From: Stomoxys calcitrans
Lineage: Eukaryota > Arthropoda > Insecta > Diptera > Muscidae
Length of the DNA stretch: 64,000 nt
Assembly: GCF_963082655.1 (NCBI RefSeq)
Contig: NC_081554.1
Coordinates: 40,756,354-40,820,353, forward strand
Direction: 5' to 3'
Shown here: positions 1 through 10,867 of the stretch, in pieces
How the letters are laid out: each line of letters begins with the position of its first letter
Numbering within the stretch: position 1 is the stretch's first letter
Notes under the pieces: generated by a model
The model's database searches: none
What the model saw: only the letters and a program-made list of their open reading frames with translations
Told to the model about the DNA's origin: nothing
Program-made: the position numbers and the translations under genes

Positions 1-249
1 CTGCAGTATGAAAACATGTACTAAAAACTTTGAGCGTTGCCAATGGTTGGAATGACATTTGGGAGTTGCTTCTAGAGATGAATTGTTCGTTTGCGAAATT
101 GATTTTGAGATGACTTTGTGCCGTTGTGACTGTTGTATATGGTTTCTTCCTCTTGAAGATATCGTAAATTGTAGCCTGTTATACAAATACAGTGGCATAC
201 ACTTGTATGTTATTTTATGAAGAACTATCAAAGTCTTGTGCTTCAAATT
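1..249. other. Unassigned left flank
   Basis: No gene or recognisable repeat is seen. The sequence directly precedes the ORF1 start of the I-like element R-1 and may include its 5' untranslated region. Confidence 0.3.
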
Positions 250-293
250 TGATTAAGAAAAATTCCAAAGCCTTTCATGAGTAGGACTCCAAA

Positions 294-1327
294 ATGCACT
301 TCAAAGACCCAACAGCTGCTGTGGTGGCATCAGATCGTAGAATGTTGTCCTCCCCTCCTATAGGTGTGGGTGCCTAGGCACCTGTAGTCGAAAGTTATGA
401 TTCAAGCGCACAACCAGTCGTCAGAATAACAAATAAGGAATACACGGAAATAAGGAATACACTAACAAATAAGGAATACAAATAGCTCTTGCAAGTATTC
501 TGGGGAAACCAAGACAGCTGGAGTCTTCGCAATGGAGACTCTAGACAGTGACCTGGGGAGGCAGACAAGTTCATAAAATCATCGAAGGAAGTCCGCACGG
601 CCTCTGAGTCTTCATGAAGGACTGTGACTTCCCAAAGGATGCCACAGAAATCAGGGAAGAGGAAGGTGGTTGCAGAGAAAGGTAAGGAGCCGCCCTCTTA
701 TGCCGGAATGGCAAAGAAGCACAACGGAGATGACTTATGCAGTCATCGATATCGGCTAAGCATCCGGTAGGATATCACCAGATCGTCTGTCCCACGTGAG
801 GCATTTGGTAAACGAACGGGTTATCGAACATATGCTGAACTCTGAAGGGGGCCACCCATACGAATTATGAGCTGTGAGTATAGAAGCGACATCTTAACGT
901 TGCACTTTGCGTCAGGAGAATGTATTGATACCGTCTAAAAGGTCGGTGGAAGTATCCATACACCTCTGGTGCGCAAAGCTCGACCTTGTGAGAAAGGTGG
1001 ACATCCCACAGCTCATAAAGGCGACGGTCTTCATTAATGATGTGGGCGGCGAAATCGCAACGGAAGGCATGATTGAAGTCTTAAACAAGCAAAACCAAGA
1101 GTGGAACGCGGAGAAATGGGAGGTTATTCACAGGGAGAAGAAGAAGGAAGGAAATCTTCTTGTGATGGGCATTAATCAAGTCTCCGTGACAAGACTAAAG
1201 GCATGGCGTACTACAGGGCAATGACCGTCTTTTTCAAGATTGGAAAGAAAAATACGTAAATATTCCACATTGAGCCATCGGGCGATGCCGTGGTGGGACA
1301 CTCGACGACGACGAGATAATCACCGAC
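294..1327 (+). pseudogene. ORF1 (Gag-like) remnant of R-1
   Basis: A start codon at 294 opens a peptide beginning like R-3 (Met-x-Ser-Lys-x-Pro-Thr-Ala-Ala). The best preserved block, 907-1224, reads DLVRKVDIPQLIKATVFI and is nearly the same as the block at 50110 in R-3 (DLVRKMDIPQLTKATVFI), so the two are one family. ORF1 of such elements is an RNA-binding protein of the cytoplasmic ribonucleoprotein; no CCHC knuckle is seen here. Frames change several times and stops interrupt it. The block may be a DUF4780-type domain, but I cannot confirm this. Confidence 0.55.
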
Positions 1328-1837
1328 TTCCTCAATATTGGGAAGACTAGTATAAGCAAAGATCCTAATATCACAACTTTAGGCAGTGCAGGGGCGAGAG
1401 ACTCAACACAGTCTAACCAACAGGGGCCCAACGACGGAACCATCAACGACTTTCTCGATATTAGGTAGACTAAGATGGATAAAGATCCTATTGCTGAAAC
1501 ATCAGGCAGTGCAGTGACAGAGAATTCAATGCCGCCTAACGCACAGGAAGCTGACGATGAGACCATATCATCCTATGAAGCCCATTTACTCAAAATTTGG
1601 AAGACTAGTATAGGCAAATATCATAATATTAGAACATCAGGCAGTACAGGGACGGTAGACTCAATACAGCCTAACGAACAGGGACCCGATGATGCAATCA
1701 TCACCGACTTTCTCAATTTTCTGAAGACTAGGATAGGCAAAGATATTAATATTAAAACATCAGGCGGAGAAGCAACGGGAATCTCAATGCAGCCTAAAGG
1801 ACAGGGAACAGACGATGAGATCATCACACACTCCTGA
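1328..1837 (+). repeat. Four-unit coding minisatellite at the ORF1 C-terminus of R-1
   Basis: Four consecutive units start at 1328, 1451, 1586 and 1709. Three are about 123 bp (41 codons) and the second is 135 bp. All lie in one frame, broken by a single TAG in unit 2, and the last ends at a TGA at 1835. Each unit begins with a peptide like FLNFLKTRIGKD and ends like GTDDEIITH. A diverged parental unit lies just upstream (about 1228-1327). R-3 has only one such unit (about 50365-50480), so the array is an expansion particular to this copy or its lineage. Confidence 0.8.
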
Positions 1838-1849
1838 GAAGCCCATCTA

Positions 1850-2190
1850 ATGGAGGACCAATGAGACCGTGACTGCGCCTTACGCGGTCCATCCACTTAG
1901 TCCAATTTTGGCATACTCTTTCCAACATTTCGGCCGGTATCAAACGAATAAATGCTACAATGTTCTCCTCCAATGCGTCAATTGAAACAGGCTTGTCTGT
2001 ATAGACATGCACTTTAACATCTAGGCGGCCAATTGACCGATCCCGAACGTGAAACATGTTCACCGAACTCGCTTCTCAATAAGTCAATTGTTACGCGTGC
2101 TGTGTGACATGTGGCACTGTCTTGTTGAGACCATATGCCATGCAAATCAAGTACGGTCCAATGATGCAACCAGCCCATAAACCGCACCAC
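1850..2190 (-). pseudogene. Mariner/Tc-type transposase, C-terminal remnant
   Basis: Read on the minus strand it contains the Gln-Asp-x-Ala-Thr-Cys-His-Thr-Ala stretch around the second catalytic Asp of IS630/Tc1-mariner transposases (QDSATCHTA after correcting for drift). It then encodes KVHVYTDKPVSIDALEENI and the closing MLERVCQNWTKWMDRVRR, typical of the transposase C-terminus. There is a frame change near 2060. It is the same family as the fragment at 48499-49062. No terminal inverted repeat is retained. It sits where R-1 should encode its endonuclease and reverse transcriptase. Confidence 0.75.
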
Positions 2191-2199
2191 TGCGGCTAT

Positions 2200-3030
2200 G
2201 AGACTTAAGGTGATGGGAGAATAGATTGAGGATGTAAGCAGTTCATACCATCGCGATATAATCGAGGCGACGATCGGAAACCTGGAAGGAAGGGAAGAGG
2301 TTTCCCATCGGATACCTGAGACGGCCCTGGAGGTCGAGTGCGAAGCACTGCTGCTAGCGGCACAGTCTTAGACTGAAGGAACCCTAGAATTGCCATCTGG
2401 AAGATCATGTCACACGGATGAACCTGGCAAGGAATGCGTGAGGTGGTGTGGTGTTAACGCGAGGACGTTAAGTATGAAAAGATGTTCATACTTGACATCC
2501 ATTCCTTACCAGGCCGGAAAGATCACGTACATTGTTGGAATGTAAGAAGGAGATTAAAGCCTTCTCTGACGATGGTATCATCCGTTTGGGTGTCGGGCCA
2601 TAATGGAGTAAGGGGGAATGAAAGGGCTGACGATTTGGCAATGAAGTCCAGAGAACTGCCGTCGATAAACTTGGTTAACCCGAAGAAAGGTCGGCAGGAT
2701 GACGAAAATCCTATGGGGAGAAACGGTTTGTGAGGAAAAGAATACATTACTGAAAGGAAGCAAGCAGGAAGCCAATAAAGCGTTCGATATCATAATAGGA
2801 CACATAGGACAACGAGTTCACTTATGCAAAATCGGTGAGGCAAGTGATAGCATGTGTTGGGCATATAAGGAAGATAATGAGACGTTGGAGCATCTTCAAT
2901 GTCATTGCCGGCTTTCACGACTTACAGTCATCGGCACTTATGTGGGGACACGATACCAGCCATGAACCAACCAAAGTGGCATGGAAAACAATTAAGGATT
3001 TTGTAACTAGCACGGAATTCCTAACTTAAA
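2200..3030 (+). pseudogene. RNase H and C-terminal domain remnant of R-1
   Basis: Around 2580 the frame reads VWVSGHNGVRGNERADDLA, the conserved last motif of retrotransposon RNase H (WVPGH...GNE.AD.LA in the family). Further on (2699-2965, other frame) comes GHIGQR...MCWAYKEDNETLEHLQCHC, the Cys/His-containing C-terminal motif of these ORF2 proteins. The N-terminal RNase H motifs (DGS and the following Glu) are lost. Reading passes between two frames near 2700, so it is a dead gene. The segment aligns by eye with 51630-52310 in R-3. Confidence 0.7.
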
Positions 3031-3060
3031 ATTTTCTTTTTCGAGGTTACTTTTTAGTTT

Positions 3061-3764
3061 TTAGAGCTCACAACAAACCGAATACTAGCTTAGGCCAACT
3101 TTCAAGTTAATCACTTAAACTCGCAATAATATTCTACAACAATTCTGGAATCTGTCCAATCCCCTTGCGAATTCTTATCGTGCTTATACTAATAGCTATG
3201 CCTTCTAATTGGTTGGAGTTATATTATAATAGCTGCAATTTAAAAGTGATTCGTTATCACGCGTTAACTTTTTATTAGTATTGCAATATGTTTGATGAAT
3301 AAACCTTGTGGCCATATAAAATATAAAATTAGATTTTAATATTTATACAATTCTTCAATTGGGGTTCAAAAATTCAATTAGGTTTGTTTAACTATTCCGG
3401 AGGTAATTTGAGACCATAATGGTCGGTATTTTTGATGGAATAAAGATTGATGCAAAGATATTAATTTTGTTTTCTAATAAAAGCAGGTCATATTACTTAT
3501 GGGCATTTTTTATTATTCTATATTAAATTAAATGTGCTGATTAAGATTGTGTTGCTACTTCTTAAAAAAATATATCTACAAAATTGCATTTTCATAGAAA
3601 TTAAAAAAAAAAGTAATTATAAGAATCTCTTCCGATTTAGTACAATGACCTCTAATACGATTTCCAACTTCCATACCAAATTATGTAGGTCCAAATCGGT
3701 CTATAGCCTGATATAGCTTTCATTGAAAAGAGTTAACATGATGTATTTCCTGAGACAGCATGAT
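3061..3764. other. AT-rich stretch without recognised features
   Basis: AT-rich, no coding signal that I trust; short open frames here are low-complexity. Ends in a DLE-like scrap near 3685-3715 (a 'cggtctatagcctgatatagc' type phrase). Confidence 0.35.
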
Positions 3765-4692
3765 CAATGGCTTAGAGGTCACCGGAACACGGGATTAGTC
3801 GGTTGAATTGATACATGTATCAGTGTATCAGTGGCTCCCGTGTCAGCGTGACACAGGGCGAAACGTTGGCTACTTGGTCACGAACAATGGTTATGTGGCT
3901 CCTGTGCCTAACGAATAGAGACAGAACACTGGCTATTTGAGTTACCTGGCCGTGCTTCACTCACAGCGTGATTGAGGTACTTGATGGCAGTAGTAGACGT
4001 TGGATACGAACGGTAGAACCCTGGCAAGGTTAGTCACCAAGACTTGATTGACACACGCCGTTATTGTGACATTTCTTCAACGGAATACGGCAGTAGGCGT
4101 TTCTAACGAACGCGTGAACAATGGCTACTGTGTCTGAGGAAAAAGGGAAAGGGAAAAAAGGAATGCTACTTGAGTTACCGGGACGTGGTGCACTCACCGC
4201 GTGTTCGCGACACTTGGTGACCTGGACGCTGGAGTAGGCGACTGGCACGAAAGCGTGATCAATGGCTCATAGGCTCCTGTGACTGAGGGTAATGGCAGAA
4301 CGCTGGCTTGTTTTGTCTTCAAGACGTAATATAGCGCAATGGTGGCACTTGGTCACCGGGACGCTAACTAGTCGATTGTAAAGAACCCGTAGTCAATGGC
4401 TCAGGGCGTATTCCGTCAATGGGACACGGGACGAAACGCTGACTACTTAGGTTTCCGGGACGTGATTAACTAACGGCGTGGTCGAGGTACTTAGACACCT
4501 GGAAGCGGGAGTAGGCGATTAGCATGAACGTTCAATGGCTCCGTTGCACCTGAGCATGAGGGACAGTGGCAGAACATTGGCTAGGTTAGTCATCAAAACA
4601 TGATTTACTCACTCCGGGATCATCGGGACGCGGGAGTAGCCGGTTATAACTAACCCGTGATCAATGGCTGCTGTGTCTGAGGAACAATGGCA
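3765..4692. repeat. Diverged satellite-like array, unit about 135 bp
   Basis: The phrase CAATGGCT recurs at about 3766, 4112, 4258, 4394, 4531 and 4662, mostly 132-145 bp apart. Each unit repeats phrases of the type GGCAGAACGCTGGCTA, TTGGTCACCTGGACGC, GGGAGTAGGCGATT and AACGCGTGATCAATGG in the same order. It is unusually rich in CpG-containing words for this window. It resembles none of the other repeats here. Confidence 0.65.
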
Positions 4693-4905
4693 GAACGATC
4701 GGGAGATCGGTTTATATAGGAGTTGTATCAGGTTATAGACCGATTCGAAACGTACTCTTCACAGTTGTTGAAAGTCATAAATAAACATTAAATGCTCATT
4801 TTCAGCCAAGGGCTCAAGAAGTCAAATCGGGAGATCGGTTTATATGGGAGCTGTATCAGGTTTTAGACCGATTGGGATCGTACTCGGCTCAGCTGTTGGA
4901 AGTCT
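4693..4905 (-). mobile_element. DLE-A core fragment
   Basis: One and a half core units (ATCGGTTTATATGGGAGCTG then TAGACCGATT and GGCTCAAGAAGTCAAATCGG) directly abut the KR repeat on the right. Neither DLE end is present. Confidence 0.7.
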
Positions 4906-6346
4906 CTTTAAGACCCAAATTGTCATGGTGAGAAAATACGTCCTAGTTGGGGCTTGTTATGGTGGTGGGACGTCCCCTAGACAGTTGGTGCCGAATGTTG
5001 ATATCAGATCCACGTCTACTCCCCAATACCTTTCATTTAGACCCCATATTTTCATAGACGGCAAACATGTTCGGTTTGGTGGTGTTTTGGGGGATGGGGC
5101 AGCCACTCAGTTACTTGGCCCTAAAAATATATATCAGGTTCGTGTTCTACTCTAAACTACCTCTTAATTGAGCCACATATTGCAATTGTCAGCAAATACA
5201 TCCTATTTAGATGGTGTTATGGGGGTATGGTGGCCGCATAGACACTTTTTTCCGAAGACCTTTCATTTGTGCCCAATATTGCTATGGTCGTAAATTTGTC
5301 CCCTTTAGGGGATGTTTTTGGGGAGAGGCGGCCCCCAAACACTTGGTCCCATATTTAGATATCAGATTCGTATTCTACACTCAAATTCCTTATATTTAAG
5401 CCTCATATTCCCATGATTAGTAAATAAGTCCTGTTTGGGGGGTATTTTGGAGAAGGGATGGACCCCCAGACACGTGGTCCCACATTTGGATATCGGATTC
5501 TTATTCTACTCGCATATTCTTAAGATTCTTAAGCCTCATATTCCCATGATTAGTAAATAAGTCCTGTTTGGGGGGTATTTTGGAGAAGGGATGGACCCCC
5601 AGACACGTGGTCCCACATTTGGATATCGGATTCTTATTCTACTCGCAAATACCTTTCATTTGAGTCCCATATTACCATGATTGGTAAATATGTCCGATTT
5701 AGGGGTGTTTTGGGGGTTGGGGTGGTCCCCCACCAAACACTTGGTCCGACAATTGGATATCAGATACGTTTTCCAATCTTAAATACCTTTCATTTGAGTC
5801 CCATATTGTCATGATTGGTCTATATATATGTTTGGTAGGTTTTAGGGTGGGGCAGCCCGCCTAGGTACCCCATCCGAAATTTGGATACCAAGTTTTGTTT
5901 GTGGGCTACAGCAAGAGAGCACACAAAATTTCGCTTAAATCGCACCAGCCATCTCCGAGATCTGGTGTTTCTGAAAATTAGGGTAAGGGGGAGGGTCCGC
6001 CTCCCCTTCAGATTCCAATATATATGTTTGGTAGGTTTCAGATTCTATATATATGTTCAGATTCAATATATATGTTTGGTAGGTTTTAGGGTGGGGCAGC
6101 CCACCTAGGTATCCCATCCGAAATTTGGATACCAAATTTTGTTTGTGGGCTAAAGCAAGAGAGCACACAAAATTTCGCTTAAATAATCTCCGAGATCTGG
6201 CGTTTCTGAAAATAAGGGTAAGGGGGAGGGTCCGCCCCCCTTCAGATTCCAAAAAAATGTAGTACTCTATTTTCATCACGGGATCATTATGCACCATCAG
6301 AGAACATTTCCAGAATCTCGGTTCAGCCGAGTTTTTATATATAAGA
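4906..6346 (+). mobile_element. KR repeat copy 1
   Basis: Tandem units of about 130-135 bp with recurring words GATATCAGATTCGT, CATTTGAGCCCCATATT, GGTAAATATGTCC and CCCCCAGACACTTGGTCCC. The 3' tail (CCATCCGAAATTTGGATACC ... CATCTCCGAGATCTGG ... GGTTCAGCC ... TTTTATATATAAGAAGAT) is present twice, about 5820-6010 and 6060-6346. The 5' end seen in copy 3 (ACTAGCTG) is missing. I do not know its formal class. Confidence 0.65.
5397..5647 (+). repeat. Near-perfect tandem duplication of one KR unit
   Basis: Bases 5397-5514 and 5530-5647 read as identical over about 118 bp at an offset of 133 bp, while neighbouring units differ at many positions. This indicates a recent duplication or local gene conversion. 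Confidence 0.8.
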
Positions 6347-7690
6347 AGATTAACCAGCTGTTATTTGCCAATGTTGAGTTCCGAGGGTACATTAGATTCG
6401 GCCGAACTGAACTAAACGCCTTTTTTTCTTGCCTATGATGTCATTTGCTTTTCGAACATTAAAAACACTTAAGAGCCCAAAAACAATTGAATTAATAACA
6501 CATTTCACTAAAGCACATACTCATCATTTTGGTACAAATATTTAGCTTGGTTGAAGGTGGATTTTTTTTTACTTAAATACATATTCATTAGAATAAACAA
6601 CCATTGAACAAAATTAATATTATGCCAAGTGTGACTTACTGGAAATAGTTATTGGAAATTCCGATATAGAGAGTAAAAATATTCTAGGACACAAATCATA
6701 TAATTTAAATACCTTTAGAATGTCATTTGTAACAGATGGTCATAAAGATTAGAGTTTTATTAAACCTAATTAACTTTCACTGCAACAGCAATAGAAGCTG
6801 TAATAAGAAGTTCTCTAAACGAAATTTCGCATGCAAGTCAAAAAGAGTGAATGTAATCGCTTTAAGTTGACCATTTGAATATTAATAATGAAAGTCACAA
6901 GACAGCAAAAAAGGCGGTGATATAATCTCATGTTCGAAATCCCAAAGAAATGAAATGGGAAGCAAAAAGGTAGAAAATAATAATAAAAACAGCAAACTTG
7001 AACATTTCAATGTCATCATAGCATGTTCTAACACTTTTGGTCTAGTCTAGCACTAAAAAAAACCATAAACCAGTTTTCTCATTTCCATATGCAAACAAAT
7101 GACTCCTCAAATTATGGATGTTGTCTCCGTTCCAGTATCATGGACTAGATTTAGTTATATGATAATGGCTTAAAGACAAAATTCACTTTCCGAATGCAAA
7201 ACTTGCTGTAGAGATGATAAACGCTATGACTGGGCACAATAAAAAAATAGTAAGCAAAAATAAAAAAAATATGGGTGTTGTTCAAATAATCAATTAAAGC
7301 TGCATTTTAAGTGACAAACCAAGATTTTGAGTTGAAGGCGTTAAATGGAAATATCTCAAGCATGGCTCTGGCATGGTAAATAATCTACACTCACATGACC
7401 CTGTCTTTGTTCCGGCATCCAGAGTTTGCATTTGGTCAAATAGATTAAAATCATTTTGGGCAAATCTTATCAGTGCGGGAACATATGGCAATGCAGAAGA
7501 TTTCTATCTGATTCTAGTTGGGTGGTAATCTTTTCCGCTAGTATTCGCTGTATGATAAAAATGCATAAATCCACTAAAATGGGAAAAAATGAATTCGCTT
7601 CTTTGATGTAGATTTTAAGCTAAGCACGTTATTAATTTCCGCATGGGGTGTTGAAATTTTTGAAGAAAATGGTATGAATGGAACATGTAA
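6347..7690. other. AT-rich unique sequence, no gene seen
   Basis: No long or family-like open frame on either strand and no recognised repeat. Confidence 0.35.
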
Positions 7691-7699
7691 AATTTGTTC

Positions 7700-9035
7700 C
7701 CAAGAAGTTCCCAGTTGTTGTGTTCTATCTTTGTGCGTCCAGAGGGATCTGGGTCTGAGACGAATGGGTCTGGATGGGCAGCTAAACAGGTGACGTGTGG
7801 CGACTGTGGATGGTTGTTGTTGTGACAGTTTGTTGTGTTCTATCTTTTGTCTGCTTAATTCTGTTGAGTGTCAAGATCCAGGAACTCTGCGACTAAGATG
7901 GCGTGCGCCCAGAGGGATCTGGTTCTAAGACGAATGGGTCTGGATGGGCAGCTAAACAGGTGACGTGTAGTCGCTGGCATCAATCCTTGCTCTAAGGAGT
8001 TGAGGCGGCTGAATATGCCCGAACGTAATTAAGCCAGAACCACTCTGGTTTGCCGGGCGAAGGTCAATTTCTTCAGGTGCAATGGCAGGTGGTCGTTCTC
8101 CAAGGACTACATTCACCCGGTAGCTATTCACCGCATCTGCTATCGTGTCTGCATGAATGCTGTGTAGGTCTATGCTGTGGTCTAGAGGTTCTCTCTTGTA
8201 GCGCTGAGCCTCACGCTCTAGATCATTTAGATCTACCTTAAGGCTTAATCTAACTATGATCTAATCTAATCTTCCAGACATCGGGTACTATCAGAGTGTT
8301 CAAAGACAGCTTAAGGACAGTTGTAAGGTACTTGACTCTAGGTAGATCCAGATTCTTCTTGGGGCCCAACGCCATAGATGAATTGGCGCCACGGGTGACA
8401 TTCGTAACTTCGTCCACGGTAAATTGTAATGGCTGTCCATCGACTCGGAGACCACGGATATGACTAATGGCTCTTCTCCTAGTCCTGTCACTCTCGGGAT
8501 GTTAAATAAATAGACGGTTGAACAACCTGGCGCATCTCTTCGTATCAGTCGCAGTAACGTCGCCTGAGGTGCTGTAGTCCCTTTTACCGTGGATGGAAAA
8601 TGAGCTAACAGTAGACCACAAATGTCTCCTAGAACCAGACCAGACGGAAAATGTTATGAAACGTGACGATTTATGGCCATACAGTTGCCCACTTATGTCG
8701 GGCTTGTATGCTTGGCCCTTAACCGGGTCACAACTACCAATCGGTAGTATGTACACGTTTTATAGCTCTATCTCGGCAGTACCATACTTGATTGGCTAGC
8801 CCCATATATTCCATGTAGACTTCACTAATGATATACTGCACGGAATATTGTGTCACGAAGGCCAATCCCCCACCTCCATTTCTTAAACGGTCCTTACGTA
8901 GCACATTGTATCCGTGTCAACTGTCCAGAAGAATCGCTGCAACCGATATGATCTTCCGACTCATAAAGTCGATCTCGCCATTGCAGTTAAATTTTAAAAA
9001 CGATACACTTCCCGGCACTTGGCCGGCCCTCTAAA
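7700..9035 (-). mobile_element. Jockey-like non-LTR retrotransposon remnant
   Basis: Read on the minus strand from 9035 it contains, in order, endonuclease start (KFNCNG, then GEIDFMSRK, then NGGGGLAFVTQYSVQY near 8890-8830), the endonuclease-to-RT linker (8620-8500, RCARLFNRLFI), and the RT N-terminal part (8440-8290, IRGLRVDGQPLQFTVDEVTN and LSLNTLIVPDVW). After a deletion comes the ORF2 C-terminus (8235-7855, DTIADAVNSYRVNVVLGERPP and FSCPSRPIRL...EFLDLDTQQN then stop). These match the layout of Jockey-clade ORF2. The element is roughly a quarter of full length with several frameshifts; the RT catalytic YADD region is deleted. The last 62 bp of the coding end (near 7909-7970) are repeated at 7732-7803. 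Confidence 0.65.
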
Positions 9036-10020
9036 AATTAGAGGAGTCTAATCGGGATTTTGTTTTATATGAAGGCTATACATAAACTCAAACCGGTATG
9101 ACTATTTTGACCAATGGCTTTCATTACTATGAAGGTCTTGTGGGTGTGGAGTTTTTCGTTTCTGCCTATGAATAAACCGATCAATGAGAGAGGGAATGCA
9201 AGATTTTGGTTGATTGTGTTCTTAGGCATGTGGAACTTGCTCATAGTACAGCCCAACATACTTGAGGCTGCATTAAACCACAAAAAAAAACTCAAATCAA
9301 GCATGAGATATCTTCAATGAGCTGTCACGTCTTTGCCACCAACATTCATTGAACAATTTTCTTCATTTTTTTTTAAATTTTTTTTTCTTCTTTTTTTTGG
9401 AGCTTGAATTTTATTTTCATCATCACTTTTCATGGTTAAAACAGTGTCGATCGTATTGACATAAAATTTAATTTAATTAGCATGTCTGTCGTTTATTAAA
9501 TTCAAAACAAAATATTGTTGTAAATTGACACTCGACAAATTGACTGATTTTGTGGTTTTGTTCCATCAGGTTGTTGTGACTACATTTTAGTTTTGTTTTT
9601 TTATTTAGCTGGTCATCTATTTTTTGGTAACTAAAATAAACAATCGCTCAACACGTTCTTAATTTGAATGAAGTTGTGAAAAAACAAGAAACAGCTAAAG
9701 GAAAATACAACCACATGACCATAGAAATGACAAAAAGTGTGATATATGATGATAATGAAAGCGATGATGAAATTTTTTTCGACCTTGAATGAAGGCAATG
9801 AACATAGGTTACCATGTGAAATTAAATAATGCTAAATAAACACTGTGCCAGTAAGAAAGTTTGTTTATTTACTCAGCTATGGAGAATGGAATATTATTCA
9901 GTCTACCAAGTCCTTAAAGACTATGTTTGATCATGGGACAATATTTTGAGATGAACCACTTATGTCCGTCCATCTACATGGTGTAATCATATACAAATGA
10001 AACTAATGACTTAAAACTTG
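9036..10020. other. AT-rich stretch, no gene seen
   Basis: Contains a poly-T-rich patch at about 9365-9415 and otherwise unique AT-rich sequence. Open frames at 9065-9320 on both strands have no family-like content. Confidence 0.3.
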
Positions 10021-10867
10021 ATAAATACAATTTATACAATAGCTTCCATATAAACCAATCTCCAGATTTGACTTCTTGAGCCTCTGAAAGCCGCAATTTT
10101 CGTCCAATTTGGCTGAAAATTTCCACATAGTGTTCTATTATGTCTTCCGACAACTGTGCCAAGTAGGGTTCAAATCGGTGAAGAACCTGATATAGCCCCG
10201 ATATAAACCGATCCCTCCATTTGACTTCTTGATCCCCTGGAAGCCAAAATTTTCATCTGATTTGGCTTAAAATTTTGCATGTAGTTTTCAGTTTTCACTT
10301 CCAAGAACCGTGCCAAGTATGGTTTAAATCGGCCTATAACCGGATATAGCTCCCATATAAACCGATCTCTTGATTTGACTTACTGGTTCCCTCTAAGCCG
10401 CAATTGTTGTCCGATTTGGCTGAAGTATTGGACATAGTGTTCTGTTATGACTTCCAACAATTGTGCCAAGTACGGTCGAAATCGGTGTATAACCTGATAT
10501 AGCCGTTATATAAACCGATCTCCCGATTTGACTAATTGAGCCCTTGGAAGCCTCAACTTTTGTCCGATTTGGTTGAAATTTTGCACATAGTGTTCTGTTA
10601 TGACTCCCAAATACTGTGAAAAGTACTGTCTTTATCGGTCCAGAACATGATATAGCTCCCATATAAACCGATTCCCCGATTTGACTTCTTGAGCCCCTAC
10701 AAGCCAAAATTTTTGTCCGATTTGGCTGAAATTTTCCATGTGGTGTTCTGTTATGACTTTCAACATCTGTGCCAAGTTCAGTGCAAATCGGTATATAACC
10801 AGATATAACTCCCATATTTTAGCAGAATCCATGGTGGTGGGTTCCCAAGATCTGATCTTAGCACGCT
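10021..10867 (+). mobile_element. DLE-A copy 1, 3' half
   Basis: About five core units in the orientation ACCGATCTCCCGATTTGACT... The copy runs into the 3' end (GGTGGTGGGTTCCCAAGAT then CTTAGCACGCT) where the R-2 retrotransposon is inserted; the final CACGCTTTTACTTGTT reappears at 11961-11975. The 5' module is absent. Confidence 0.8.

Larger units (their letters stand above)
250..3060 (+). mobile_element. Decayed I-like non-LTR retrotransposon, copy R-1
   Basis: The 5' segment matches the ORF1 start of copies R-3 (near 49258) and R-4 (near 56559, minus). The 3' segment (2200-3030) matches the RNase H and C-terminal end of R-3, including the shared terminal stretch that reads GGAATTCCTAACTTAAAATT. 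Endonuclease and reverse transcriptase are missing; a mariner fragment lies where they should be. RNase H with a trailing Cys/His motif is typical of the I-related RNase H-bearing non-LTR elements; that clade assignment is inference. Confidence 0.7.

Noticed and set aside
4030..4248. Minus-strand open frame in the satellite
   Set aside because: It spans about one and a half satellite units and no other unit keeps it.
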